Shown here: positions 1-11,840 of the stretch, piece by piece
Layout: every line of letters begins with the position of its first letter
How positions within the stretch are numbered: the stretch's first letter is position 1
Made by a program: the position numbers and the translations under genes
The notes under the pieces: generated by a model
Told to the model about the DNA's origin: nothing
The model's database searches: none
The model's input: the letters and a program-made list of their open reading frames with translations, nothing else
Source of the DNA: Euptelea pleiosperma
Taxonomy: Eukaryota > Streptophyta > Magnoliopsida > Ranunculales > Eupteleaceae
Reading direction: 5' to 3'
NCBI GenBank assembly: GCA_035048495.1
Contig: CM068549.1
Span: 18,013,103 to 18,077,102, forward strand
DNA length: 64,000 nt

Positions 1-536
1 CGTCGGTCTATGTTTGTTTGCTTGAATAAAAAAAGTGCAGTTTTGAATAGATTACTTAAACACAGCTAGCAAAATTTAAAGAATTTTGTATCTACTTTTT
101 CTCCACGGACTTTGTACGTGCGATGAGCTGATTCACTTCTGTTTGGTTTTTTATTACTCTTGAGTCGAAAGAAAAAAAAAATAGGTTCTTCCTTCCACCT
201 ACGAATAAGAAGTCAAAAATCAAAATTAGTAAAGTACAAGAAAATGATTCCATGCGACGAGGATGCATGTAGAATTGGTGCACCATCTTAGCTTATGGTT
301 TGTTCGATTACAGTGATGCATTGCCAACGATGCTTTATCTTCATCGTAAGCCTTATCCGACTTATATGAAGTCGGCTGTAATTTGTTCTTCTATTCAATT
401 TTTATTTAAAAATCATGTCTTCCAAAAAGCAAGTGTCTTCTACTCCTCGTGCACGACTTTCTCATTCATGTGGTCACCGGGTCTTTCTTTCTAGATGACC
501 AAATCATTTCAATCAACTTTCCTTTATTTTATGGAG
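1..536. other. AT-rich intergenic DNA, nothing recognised
   Basis: I see no gene, RNA or bounded repeat here. Open frames are short, lack protein-family motifs and end at random. Confidence 0.4.
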
Positions 537-750
537 CGGGGCTTAGTAAACCCCTTTTTTCTGACCCTCTTCTTGGAGTCGAATTTGGGGCCGTGGATTT
601 CAAGAATCTAACTGTGGTTGATAGTACTGAGCTGGCATTTGCTTTTTGGACTCACCTCAACCACGGTTAGATTCTCGGAATCCACAGCCCCCCGAGTTCG
701 ACTTCCCAGAGGGCCGTCAGAAAAAAAAGGGGGGTCTTCGGAGCTTGAGT
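537..750. mobile_element. Palindromic MITE, family B copy 1
   Basis: The two halves are inverted copies. A T-rich CCCC(T)n CTGAC segment near 550 is mirrored by GTCAGAAAA...GGGG near 717-735, and a GTGGATTTC-AAGAATCTAAC block is mirrored by a GTTAGATTCTCGGAATCCAC block. The centre has a GAGCTGGCATT spacer. The same architecture and spacer recur at 14405-14610, 51694-51890 and, in reverse, 58860-59040, so this is a dispersed family. No coding capacity. No clear target duplication was identified, so the superfamily is undecided. Confidence 0.7.
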
Positions 751-2514
751 CCATTTTATCAACTACTAAGAGCAAACATTAAAGTTTTAGAATGAATCTT
801 TAGTCCATGGTTCTTGGTAGCAAAATTTCAACACCTTATTAATATGATAAGATGGGCAGGTCAGATCCAATCGGGCCATAACATGTTGCACTTGCGGTGG
901 CAACATCACGAGGGGTCATCACAACATGGTAATCCAACATTTTTTGTATATCTAAAAGGGTGAATTTTAAGAGAAACCCAATTTTTTGCAAGAAATTCTA
1001 AGATAAAGATTTATTTTTTGGAACACTTTTACAAAGAGAAAAATAAAGAGTAAAAGACTGCATGTATGTTGAGGTAAACTCAAGACTCATCCGCGACAAT
1101 CTTAATGTGAGAAAGAATTTGTTATTTGTCTTTTCTTTGTAAATCTTGTACATATGTACATATGAAATTACATAAGCTTATGTGTACAGAGTAGACTTCT
1201 TCTCTCTAAGGGAAAGTCATGTAATAAGAAATGATTACATATACTCTAAATCACCCTAAAAAGAGAGATCATGAGCACAAACCCCTTCTAACTATCATTC
1301 TTCCCTCAGGTCCTTCACAATGGGTAAATTCAAACTTGCATTTTTTGGTAAACTGACAAAAAAACTGTTGAGACACCTCTAAAGGGGGGGGTCAGATTGG
1401 TCGGATCGTCTCATTGAAGCACTATGGGCTTACCCTAAAGCCGGTAAAGACAGATAGATAGATTTGACTATGACCTATCTATTGAATTGTTCTCTTTCCT
1501 TCTTGCCTGCCGTCGAGTACTTACACCCGAAAATGGATTTTTGCCTGCAAAGAAAAGAATTTATTCACATCTGTGAGTTAAACTCTTTCTTCGATGAAGC
1601 ACATATATGTCTATTGTACGAGACTAGTGCCTTCGGTACTCCCTGACAAAGCATTTACCAAAATCAGGTGTGAGTGACTGAGATCCACCGTCCAATTAGG
1701 GGATAAGATCTCGACTCTTCTTTATTGAAGCCTATAAGAGAGGGAGACAATTGAGCTCCCTTGTTATATAGATAAATCTTACATTTTGTAAATAAATCAG
1801 TATAGATATATTTCTTTCGCATGTATAGCCATTCTCTTCATTAAAGATGATCTCTTTGATAAGACGACGTGTAATTGATTAGATCGGAAGTGATGTCATT
1901 CATATATAAATCAAAATCCTGATTGTCAGATCAACGAATGTGATCATCAATATGATTGATTTTAGCAATTCATATGATTGTACCTTGAGATCTTTTCGAT
2001 CTACTTTTATTTATATAAATCTTGGACTTATCAAAAAAAAAAAAAAAAAGCTCTCTAGAAAATTTGTTAAAGTAGGAAAATCTCCTGCCAAGATCTCTAA
2101 GAATGTGCCATGTGGCTCGTATTGTGCGCTGTCATCGGCCTCGATGAGGCCGACCAGAGGCTCACAAAGTTTTAACATTTTGGTTTCTGACTTGACTAAT
2201 CAAATACGTGTCTCCATTGAATCAATTTTTTTTGCGTTCGTGGGAAGGAGGACTTGTTTTTATGAACAGTTTGTTCAAAGGGGTCGTTAACAAAAAAGAT
2301 CAAAGTTGCAGACAAAAATTAATGTTAGAGTAGACATGAGGTCCACGGCCAGTTGTGGGCCTTACTTGAAATCCTCTGAATTTTCTTTCATAGATATGCA
2401 TGTCGTTTCAACTTTCAACTACTTTATCATATCTTTATCTCATGTGCATCTCAAGGGTGACCTAAGGCCCATAACCACAGTGTGGACCTCATCTCTACTT
2501 TAACACATCCTCAA
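751..2514. other. Gene-free stretch with one MITE fragment
   Basis: No gene is supported. Near 2097-2140 there is an isolated arm of palindromic MITE family A (AATGTGCCATGTGGCTCGTATTG). A run of A residues lies at 2033-2049. The 116-aa frame starting near 1940 crosses these features and is not a gene. Confidence 0.4.
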
Positions 2515-2795
2515 CCGTATGGATGTTTGGCCAATCCCTAGGTGGACGCACAGACCAAAAATCAGCCCGATTAGTGATTTCTAGGTGTTGGATTGGAATT
2601 ATTTTCATGGGTTGATTTTAACGGTGGGAATTTGAGCATCGTTGTCCATTATTTGAGGTACAGAGATGAAAAAGTTTGAAATCACTAATCAAGCTGATTT
2701 TGGGTCTGTAGGTCCACCTAGGGATTGGCCAAACATCCATACGGTCAGGGTCCTATAAGAATGTGCCACGTGGCTCATATTGCGCGCCCTGTCAT
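2515..2795. mobile_element. Palindromic MITE, family A copy 1 (G-box arms)
   Basis: A left block reading CCGTATGGATGTTTGGCC (from 2515) is mirrored by GGCCAAACATCCATACGG ending near 2744. Inner blocks (AATCAGCCCGATTAGTGATTTCTA and its inverse) extend the stem to about 100 bp per side. The right outer arm continues to GTGCCACGTGGCTCATATTG. The centre contains TTCATGGGTTGATTTTAACGG. The same plan occurs about eleven times in the window. Non-coding. Confidence 0.75.
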
Positions 2796-3127
2796 CAAAG
2801 TTTTACTCTAGGCTTGAGGGGATTTTCTCCTCATGATATAACAGTGACAGCTGGGACAGAAAAAGAAAGGTAACACCCTCCCTTGTGGAGGTCTCGAGTT
2901 CATCAGTCCTACCTAGGATGGAGACCCCTGGCTTATCTTGTGGGAATAGACTACCCTTGGTGCGCGTATAGCCCGTGTTTGCCTTGTCAGCGGTCCAAGT
3001 TTGAACCATGTTGTGTAAGAAAGCCCGTGTTTGCCTTGTCAGCGGTTCAAGTTTGAAACAATTCTTTTGCGTAACAATTTATTCCAAAATTATTCAATGT
3101 CTTCCAGTCCCAGTTTTTATTTATATG
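2796..3127. other. Intergenic DNA with a short direct duplication
   Basis: A segment reading AGCCCGTGTTTGCCTTGTCA at about 2967 recurs at about 3021, a 54-bp direct duplication. No gene is seen. Confidence 0.45.
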
Positions 3128-3135
3128 GCTGTTCC

Positions 3136-3933
3136 TAGGGATGTATCCAGACCGGGGTCTGAAACTCTGTCCAAGACAGGCCCAATTTTCTAGGGTAAAA
3201 TTCAACCTGAGCTTGAGTTTCAGGTTACCCAAGTCCGGGCCAAAATTTTGAACCCTCTGTATACCCTGGATCTGGCTTGAATTATACTCGGCCCAATTTC
3301 AAGTCCAAACTTGGCTCGAGGCAGACCTAGAAAAACATGTAAGCCTTATAAAAAAATATACTAGTAATTAAGCCAATTACATGGGCCTGAGAAAACCTGA
3401 TTTTTAGGGTTTTGGGTAGGACCCGAGTAGAGTTCCTCAAGCTTTGGCCCGGGTGAGACCGATAGGGCTGTCAAACGGATTTTTTCGAATTAAATATAAG
3501 AATATCAGAATACAAATCCAAAAAAATCAATATTCGAATTCGATTTAATATCCAACAGATATTCTGAATCAATATTTAAATTTGAATCCAATTAGCTTAT
3601 TAGATGTCTGATAAACAAATCAGATATATGTAATAAATAATTATAGTTATATAATCAATATAATTATTATATATAATAAATTTATTATATATTTAATAAA
3701 TAATATTTAAAATAATAAACATAATTATTTATTTATTATATATAATAATATTTACATAATATATTGGATATATCAATATTTGTATCCGAATTCAAATTTT
3801 TGACTATCCATTAACATCCTTAAAGACCGACCAGCCTATATTCGGGTCGGGGTTGAGCTAGTTTGAAACTCAAGAAAAACTTGGAAACCGGGTATGGGCC
3901 CGGTCAGTTGGGCTCGTCTAATGTACACCCCTA
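3136..3933. mobile_element. Outer hAT-type non-autonomous element
   Basis: The ends are TAGGGATGTA at 3136 and TACACCCCTA ending at 3933, inverse of each other except one base. The flanking 8-mers GCTGTTCC (3128-3135) and GCCGTGCC (3934-3941) agree at 6 of 8 bases, consistent with an aged 8-bp hAT target duplication. The body is rich in GGGCC/GGCCC-type words and contains a second hAT element at 3463-3822. No transposase is present. Confidence 0.6.
3463..3822. mobile_element. Inner hAT-type MITE nested in the element above
   Basis: It starts TAGGGCTGTCAA and ends TTAACATCCTTA, imperfect inverted ends. It is flanked by GAGACCGA (3455-3462) and AAGACCGA (3823-3830), 7 of 8 identical. The AT-rich interior is repeats of ATATTCGAAT/TATATAATAA-type words. 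The same family is present in reverse orientation at 59168-59613, where the ends and the 8-bp duplication are also visible. Non-coding. Confidence 0.7.
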
Positions 3934-4389
3934 GCCGTGCCACACATTTGAGGTGCGTCAAACTTACGGCCATATCAAGAATATCTAACCAGGCAATACC
4001 TATCTCATCAATGGAACTAGTAAAATATTATGATGTTTGATTGATAATAGTGTGAACCAAACTTAGGACACCTCACACATTATAATATTTTTTTTAAGGA
4101 ATGCTAGCACGTAATGCTTTTATCGAATTGCACAAGAAGACAGGAAAAAATATTCGTTTAATCGAAGAGGTGACTTTATTGATAATTTTTCTTATTTTCT
4201 AGCGCAAAGCAACAACGCATCACAAACATTTTATGAATCACGTGCAAATGTACGTTTGCAACGCAAACATTTTGTGAATCACATGCAGTGCACTCTACCC
4301 CTGCACTAGTAATATTTAGGGAAAATTACTTTTAAGGCCATATTTACAAGAATACAGACCATTAAGTCATCTCTAAAAAATTATGGACA

Positions 4390-5060
4390 TTTCACCAAAC
4401 TGGTTGAATCAGTACCATTTTCACCAAACTGGTTGAATCAATACCATTTTCATGATGTCTATCTCCGTTTCTAGTTTCGGTATTGAGCTCAACTTAGTTG
4501 AACCACTAGCATAGTTAGACTATAATGAATAGATGATGGGAAAATACATCTCAACAAAGAAGAACCCATGTAATTACAATGATGAAATGAACAAATATTT
4601 TACAAAAGAACCACCCAACTTGTTTGAACCAGTACCATTTTTATAAATTTGGTATTTATTTCTAACTTGAGTATTGAACTCAACTTGAACTAAAAATACA
4701 GTGAGACAATGGTGAAGAGATGATGAAAGAAAATGCATTTCAACAAAGAGGAACCCTTGTAACAATTGTGAAATGAAAAAAAAATTTCATAGAAATCGCT
4801 CAACTTGGTTGAACTAGTACCATTTTTATGAAGCCTATATTTATTTTCAATTTGAGTATTGAGCACAACTTAGTTGACTCACTAACACAATTAGACGATA
4901 ATGAAGAGATGATGGAAAAATGCACACAATGTAGAGAGGAACCCTTGTAACAATAGTAAAATTAATAGGCAAAATTCTTTCAAAGGAACCGCTCAACTTG
5001 GTTGAACCTATACGTTTTTTATGAAGTCGATATTTTGTTTTCAGTTTGTGTACTAAACCT
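4390..5060. repeat. Degenerate tandem repeat, about 190-bp period, 3-4 units
   Basis: The marker GAA(C/T)(C/T)AGTACCATTTT recurs at about 4435, 4626, 4811 and 5004. Around each marker the order is similar: CTCAACTTGGTTGAACC, GTATTGAGCTCAACTTAGTTGA, then AGATGATGGAAAAATGCA and AGGAACCCTTGTAACAAT. A nested 29-bp duplication (TCACCAAACTGGTTGAATCA) occupies 4392-4449. The units differ too much for this to be young satellite DNA. No coding role is apparent. Confidence 0.65.
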
Positions 5061-7548
5061 TAAAACCTACAATCTATCCATTTCTCTGACTAATTCTATT
5101 TTATAAGGCATGTCTGAAGCTCCATTTTACTTTTAATATCTTCTCCATTCCTCTAACCATTTTGTAAGCTAGTATTTTATTTCAAGATTGAGTACTGAGC
5201 TCAAACTGGTTGAACCAACACCTTTCTTTAGTGAACTGGTTGAACTTGCTAAACCAGTAACAATGGTGAAACAAATGTCAAGAATATTATAAAGGGATTA
5301 ATTCTTCAAGCATCGTAAACGAGGAATTGTGCCTTTGTCAATCAAGGATAACTACATTATCGTATTTTTATTTTGATTTTAAACAAATCTAGAAATAAAA
5401 GTAACCAAAGAAAACTTATTGGTCCATCCTTTGATAAAGCAATATCAAATAGTATTGAAAATTTTCCTATGGCTTGAATGGTCGGGCTGTGCGTACACTA
5501 TGAACTTTTTGGTTATTTCTTGAAATATTTATTGATTTCTCTTATCGTTCTTTATGCTGTTCTATGTAGTACCCAACCGTTTCGCTTCCCCTAAAAGGGC
5601 AGTTTGGGGATGTTGCAATTTTGGTCTAGTAGGAGTTATTTGCAGTCTTGTAGAGCATGAAATGGAGCAATCATCTCCAAGATCTTAGAAATGGATCGGA
5701 TATTCTTTTGTTGATCAAGTCAAAGTTAGATTTCAAAACCTTTGTTGGAAAGTTGGATTAGGATCTAGGCCCTGCATTTGGTTAGATCCTTGGTGTTGGC
5801 ACAATAAAAGGTAGGTATTTGGTATGACATATCCATTCAAATCAGGTCTCAAGTTGGATATAGCTCCTCTACAAAGGATCTGAGTTGAATCCAAATCTGG
5901 GTTGGCACTAGATTTTGCATTCGCAAGCAGGTACTAAACCTTTCTTAATTAGTGACTCATAAGTCATATGAATCCGCCATCACTAAGGGACTCATAAAAG
6001 ATGAAGAAGAAGAAGTAGATGAGGCCGAGGAAACCTCGACAGGAGCCCTGGTTGTTGGGTTAAGTTTCATGAACTCAAAGATGTCTTGTCACGCTCCAAA
6101 CTCAGGATCCGAAACTTGACCCAAGACCTGACCTAGTATACATGGGTCATCCGGCCCATGATCTGTGGGTCAACCCAAATATTCAAGGTCAAGACATGAG
6201 AGTTAAAGTAGTAAAAATGTGGTTAAACATTTATAATATCATCCATCTTATTAAACAAGTCCAATATAGATGAAAAACACACTAAATGGACAAAAGGAAA
6301 CCCTAGGTCAATTCTAGTCAAACTTTTGTCAATACTGTTAGTGTTAAAATAATAAGAATTTACACAAGTTCAAGGTTCGGGTTTCTATATATAGAAACCA
6401 AAATAATTCGACTTGCAAAAATCATAGCCACTTCGTCACCAATTAAAAAGGAACAATTTTAAAGGCTGTGGAACCCTAACTCACTGAAGTTTATAGAAAA
6501 AATATACAAGTTTTAAAATAACAGATCTGCTAAGGAGATCTAAAACAATTTTTTATGGAAAAAATTGAAAATAGAAAAAAAATAAAAATATGAAAAACTT
6601 CATAAAAGATTTTTATAAAATGCAATAAAAATTATTTTGATGCAAGGCCAATTGAGTTTGAAAGATGTGTTTTGTCCCTATTTTTCATAATTTCTACATC
6701 AAGAAAAACTAAATGTAAGGTTGTGCATGGAGTGAAGTAACATGGGTGTTTTCAAGATTTTCCTAGGTACAAAAATTAGATTGTGTAGAGTGCTTGCAAA
6801 ACTCCATAAAAAATCGAATACAAGTGAAAAAAAGGATGAGGTCAAGGTTTTCGGAAACTAAACTTAAAAACTTTCAAGTCTTATTTCACAGAGACTGATT
6901 CTCAGTGCTACTACTCTCTATTCTGGCCTCTAGACATAGGACATTGTCTATAGGGTTTGCGAGCCTACAAAAGTTTCATATTTATGGGTTTGAGAAAAAT
7001 ATTTACATGCACACATTTCATTAGCTCAGTCCCTCACTTGGGCATCAAAGTATTTTTTGCAGGTACACCCGCTGGCACAACGAAGAGGCATCAACTCTTC
7101 AAGATAATCAATTCTTCTATTATCTAAGATCCATCAGTTTGTCACTACCCAGTGCTCTTCATCTCCTGAATATCTCGGTTGAAGTTTGACCGTTAGTCTC
7201 TGCCTCTAAGATCTCGGGAGCTTCAGAGATCATGTTGACTAGGTTTGTTCCCACAGGAAGGATGTCAAGCGCAATATTAGTGATGTCATAATAAGGCAGA
7301 AGCCATAAAATTGTCATTAGATCGTATTAAGAAGATGCCTTGCGTTATAGAAGCCATAAAATTGTCATATTTGTGAAACACGGGGGTCCAATCCACCATT
7401 AATTAGGTCAGTGCAGGAGATATTCTGCAATGTGAGAAGCCTTAAAGGCAAATGTATTATGCATGTGATACATACAGGGTGTCGGGTCCATTTGTCAGGT
7501 CCCATCCATGTGCCCTGGTCAAAGGTCACCCAAATAAGCCTTCAAATA
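5061..7548. other. Gene-free region with old retroelement debris
   Basis: Apart from a LINE scrap at 5707-5814 there is no supported gene. 7020-7540 has a GC content and wording reminiscent of retrotransposon internal sequence, but no protein motif could be read. Confidence 0.35.
5707..5814 (+). pseudogene. LINE reverse-transcriptase C-terminal scrap
   Basis: One short plus-strand frame reads ...WKVGLGSRPCIWLDPWC..., ending at a TAG. In plant L1-type LINEs a block like VGDGSxIxFWxDPWC lies between the reverse transcriptase and the C-terminal zf-RVT domain. The match covers about 35 residues, with stops on either side and no other LINE domain next to it. It is best read as a relic; a chance resemblance is possible. 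Confidence 0.4.
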
Positions 7549-7556
7549 TAAAGAAT

Positions 7557-7737
7557 GGGAAATGATTTTTCTAGTGAGCTTTTTACCTCTTCCAGATAAT
7601 ATTTGATAGTTTTGACAAAAATACTCTATAGTAGAACCATTCTTACCTATCTTTTAAAAAATTAAATTTGAAGTAAAGACATTTCTATTAAATGTTGATT
7701 GGAAGAGGTAAAAAGCTCACTGGAAAAATCATTTTCC
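7557..7737. mobile_element. Short hAT-like MITE with perfect 8-bp target duplication
   Basis: The ends form an inverted repeat of about 38 bp: GGGAAATGATTTTTCTAGTG at 7557 is mirrored by the sequence ending CATTTTCC at 7737, and the arm continues through GAGCTTTTTACCTCTTCCA. It is flanked on both sides by TAAAGAAT (7549-7556 and 7738-7745), a perfect 8-bp duplication. Length 181 bp, non-coding. Both the duplication length and the size fit a hAT-derived MITE. Confidence 0.85.
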
Positions 7738-8215
7738 TAAAGAATTTTGAATGATTATAATCAATTAATTTGGATAGAATTGGCCTAGAAGATTTCGGGG
7801 GCTATTATTTGGACATTTTGGTCTGAAAAGCAGTACACAATGTGTTTGGTACATTGATTTAAAAAAATGTATTATATTGTGATTGGTCGTCCTACTTTCT
7901 CCAATTTTGGAGAACAAAATTTGGACTAGTACATGCATACATAAACATGCATAAAGATACATGTTGGTATCAGCCCTACAAATGCAATATCTATATTGTT
8001 ATAAAGTCAAATTTGGGGTTGGTGGTGACGCGGGCTTCAAATGACATCCCTATAATTCTAAAAATACCATTTTTTTCTTCTTTAATTTTCTTTGAATTAT
8101 TTACTTAGCAGAAGTTTTTTTGTCTTGCAGTAGGGTTCTTTTATCTTTTGGTTTCCAAGGGACATAAGCCACCTCTGTTTCATCATTAAATGCAATCCCT
8201 CCTCTCCTCCCCCCT

Positions 8216-8216
<1 letters not shown>

Positions 8217-8263
<47 letters not shown>
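8217..8263. repeat. (TA)n microsatellite
   Basis: An uninterrupted run of alternating T and A lies between CCCCTCA and GACGTCAG. It is likely length-polymorphic. Confidence 0.9.
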
Positions 8264-8265
<2 letters not shown>

Positions 8266-8304
8266 GTCAGACAACACTGTAAACAAAAAAAATGACATGA
8301 AGGA

Positions 8305-8668
8305 CACTGAATGTATGGATCTTTGGTCCATCTCTAAGTGAACCTATGTACAAAAATAATCCTGATTAGTGATTTCTAACCTTTGGATCGGAGTACCCCA
8401 AATAATGCTCAAAATCTATGATGGACCTACTACAAAAATCAAACTGATTAGTGATTTCTAACTTTTGGATTTGAGTACCCCAACCATGCCATTCAATAAT
8501 TTTAAACCTTCGGATCTTTGTACCCAAAATTATGCTCAATATCTACAGTGAAAAATCAACCCATGAAAACGATTCCAAACGAATGCTTAGAAATCACTAA
8601 TAAGGCTGACTTCTTGAATGTAGCTCTACATAGGGATGGGCCAAGCATCCATACCCTAGTGATCTCTA
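8305..8668. mobile_element. Palindromic MITE, family A copy 2
   Basis: The left arm TGTATGGATCTTTGGTCCATC is mirrored by GATGGGCCAAGCATCCATAC near 8634-8653, with the inner GATTAGTGATTTCTAA / AGAAATCACTAATAAG pair. An internal direct duplication (ACAAAAATmrwwCTGATTAGTGATTTCTAAC, near 8350 and 8433) lengthens this copy compared with its relatives. Confidence 0.65.
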
Positions 8669-8766
8669 AAACTGATTAAAGCACATATTTCTATTCTTTT
8701 CAATAAAACTTTTCATTAATGCTTCAAATTTGGCAAGTGCGAGAAAGTCCATCGACACATTATTAG

Positions 8767-9640
8767 TAGGGCTGTCAAAGGGCCGGGCAAGGGTAGGGCT
8801 AGGCCCTACCCTTGCTTATAAGGGTGAGGCCCTAGCCCTTAGAGGGCATGAACTGGCTAGGCCCTAGCCCTACCCTCAAGGGCCAAAAGAAGAGTATTAA
8901 AAAATATAAAAAATTTAGTGTACTTGACTTGGTAACATATTTTCTCAGTTTAATCTATGTAGATTTTTTTTATGAATGATCATAATTTTTTCACTACAAG
9001 GGTGTACCGTTAAGGTTTGAAAATGAAACCTTTTAATATTTTTGAAAACTTCAATAAAAAATGATATATTATAGATTTACACTAGAAAAAAGTCATTTTG
9101 GAACAATTTTGAACCCATTCTTAAAATTTTCAAAATAAGAACAATTTTGGGCTGTTCATAATTTTGGAATGGCTCAATCATTTGAAAATTGCCCAAAATT
9201 GTATATCTTTTACGATAATTATAGTGTCTAACACCAATAACATCATGACACATATACTTAAGGAAACCGGGAGACCATGCCAACTAGTTTTCCCCTTTTC
9301 TTTTGTATATTTTATTTTTCAAAAAAGGGTTAGATTCACTAGGCAACATTAAGTGTCCAACAATAGGTGACCTTGGAACAACTTAATTTAGTTTTGAATA
9401 TACACACACATTGTTTTATGGAATATAAATTTTAAAAAATAAATAAAACAAAGATGATTTGCTAAGTGCTGGGCCCCCTTGAGTGTGACCCTGGGCCGGC
9501 CCTTATTTAGAAGGGCCTTACATATTTAGGCCGGCCCGGGCTAAGGGCTTGAAATTTATAAAAAAAGCCCTATTTTTAGGGCTTTCAAAGGGTAGGGTAG
9601 GGCTGGGTCCCCTTGCAAGAGGGCCGGATTGATACCCATA
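8767..9640. mobile_element. Probable hAT-type element rich in GGGCC words
   Basis: It begins TAGGGCTGTCAA and ends TTGATACCCATA, imperfect inverted ends of the type seen at 53565 and 59843. Inner blocks near both ends are full of AGGGTAGGGCTAGGCC-like words in opposing orientation. The flanking 8-mers ATTATTAG and ATTTTTGT match weakly, so the borders are tentative. A related fragment lies at 12844-12990. Confidence 0.5.
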
Positions 9641-10958
9641 ATTTTTGTGCCAGATTCTTTATACTAAATCGTATAATACACAAATTATTTTTTCCTTTTG
9701 ATTTGACCGCCTTTTTTTAAAATATTTTAAAATTTTCAAAACAGATTATATTCATACTATTCCCGTCCGAATTTATTCCGTATGCCAATTGCTAACTAGA
9801 ATCTAGACCCATATTTTGTAGGTTTGGCAAGACGACCTGAATCTACATTGGGTTGGATACAGATGTAATTAATTAGGCCAAGTCGGATCCAGATCATCAA
9901 GAAGCACCATCTATACATGCCAGGGTGCAACCCACATGGTTTGACAGAAAAATATTCCAAAATGTGCTGTGGGCCTCACCGTACCCGCTATAGGTGGCGC
10001 TCATTGATTGGTGACACCTCTCAACAATTGTTAGTTTGATATGGAAGCTTACTTCCAATAGTCAATGAGAAAGTTTTGAGAAAGCGATAAGGTTCCCTAC
10101 CATCACAAGGCCGACAAAAAACCGCTCTCTGGTCCCTCTCTCTTTATAAAAGAAGAAACATCACATGTGATAAACGGACTAGAAAACAAGTTGAAAACAA
10201 AATGGCACCAACTGGATGATCTTGACCATTCGATTAATGCACTTTTTGCATATCCAATTGTGGGGCCCTTGGAAAATTAAAAAAAAAAAAAAAAAAACCA
10301 AAAGTATGGGAATCGTAAGATGGGTCGAACTCCTTAGGTCATAATTAACGGAGAACAAACCAACAACCATGTCCAAACACTGCGCTACATTACAACCTGT
10401 CCGACACATCCGTCAACACGAACCCAAATCTTGGAAAAATATTTGCTTCTTATCATGTTTACAAAATTAATTATCATGCCTTTTGGTTTCTTGTATTTGT
10501 TGTGTCTCGTGCCAACTATCACGTGGGACATTTGGTGTACACGTGGCATGCATGTGGCTTTGTGGGGCCGAGTATTTGATGGTTCCTGTCTGAAAGATCG
10601 GATGATTGTAATGGAACAGGATGGTACAGGAGATATTCTGTACAAAACTGGCCATCGATCAGGTTGATTTTTGCTTTCTTAACGAGACAACTAAAACCTT
10701 GACTAAGTTCAAGGCATTGGGGCCAATGCTTGGAGTTTTGTGGACCCACCTCTACCGTTGCAAATCCATTTTAGCCAAGTTTATTAAGTAGATATGATAA
10801 AGATTAGCCTTATATGTCGAACCCATGGTTCAAGATCTCGGTATTGGTGGGCGCCGATCCCAATCTGATAGCGTCTCAGGTCGTCTCGCTTGAGATGACG
10901 CGAAGTTTCTTCATGGGTTTCGGCTGCACTTGCTTGCATCTATTTTGTTAAAGAGTTT
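9641..10958. other. Gene-free region
   Basis: No gene or bounded element could be supported. A block reading ACCCATGGTTCAAGATCTCGG near 10830 has loose relatives near 53040-53140 and 63409-63450, suggesting a dispersed repeat whose ends I could not set. Overlapping frames at 10385-10749 are mutually antisense and carry no family motif. Confidence 0.35.
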
Positions 10959-11182
10959 GCAAGGGCTTGGCAATCACTTGCACGCCAGCTCATTTGCACG
11001 CCCCCAACCAATCACATGCATTCCAAAATTATGGTAAATGAGTGCATCAGCATCCCAGTGCAGCCCCTACTTGGTTCAATGCAAATCAGATGCAATGTAC
11101 CCACTTGCCACGGTTTTTGGATTATACGTGATTGGTTGGGCCATGCAAATGAGTTGCCGTGCAAGTGGTTGCCAAGCCCTTG
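10959..11182. mobile_element. Foldback MITE with arms of about 60 bp
   Basis: The left arm starts CAAGGGCTTGGCAATCACTT at 10960. It is mirrored by AAGTGGTTGCCAAGCCCTTG ending near 11182, with further pairing through CTCATTTGCA / TGCAAATGAG and CCAACCAATCAC / GTGATTGGTTGG. The middle is about 100 bp of unpaired sequence. A direct relative of the left arm occurs at 11733-11820. Confidence 0.7.
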
Positions 11183-11307
11183 AAAACTGTGCAGCCCAAA
11201 AACTATAGTAAGTGACTGCAATGCAACTCACCGCATTAATTGCATCCCAATACAAGCTGGGCTGAATTCTTAATCTTTCTTCACATGTGAGAGCTAGCTA
11301 GGCCCTG

Positions 11308-11840
11308 CTTGGTTTGCTTCACTTGGGTGCATTTAGCACTGAAGTGCAAATGTAACGACTTACAATGCAAGTCACTTACAACTGTCTGGTTCACGCCTTG
11401 TAAATAGATGCAAATGAAGTTTAGCTAATTGGTTAGTAGTGCATTGCAAAAGATTGCAATGGATTATTTTATTTCTTGATTATATAAAAAAAAATGCACG
11501 GTAAAATTATTATTATTATTTAGAGGGGAAAGCTTGGGATTAAGCAGCCCCGGCAAACTATATAAAAAAATAAAATAAAAATATATAAAAGTAAAAAATT
11601 AAAAAATAAAAAATAAAAAATAAAAAATAAAAAATAAAATGATAATAATTACAAAATAATCACAGTTATTATTATTATTAATGTTTTTCGGAAGAAAAAA
11701 AGTTGAGCTAATACAATGGACCCGCTTGCATCAGTTTTTGAGCTGCACTTGCTTGCATCTATTTTGTTAAGGAGTTTGCAAGGGCTTGGAACCCAACTTG
11801 CACGGCAGTTCATTGCACGCCTCCAACCAAAGAGGGCGCT
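11308..11840. mobile_element. Possible MITE related to the 10.96-kb foldback
   Basis: The ends GGCCCTGCTTGGTTTG and CCAACCAAAGAGGGCGC are imperfect inverses. The right half repeats the 10926-11010 block (GCTGCACTTGCTTGCATCTA, CAAGGGCTTGG). The interior includes AT-rich simple sequence with AAAAT units at about 11576-11640. The borders are uncertain. Confidence 0.35.

Noticed and set aside
1940..2290. 116-aa frame as a possible gene
   Set aside because: It crosses a poly(A) run and a MITE arm and has no recognisable motif.
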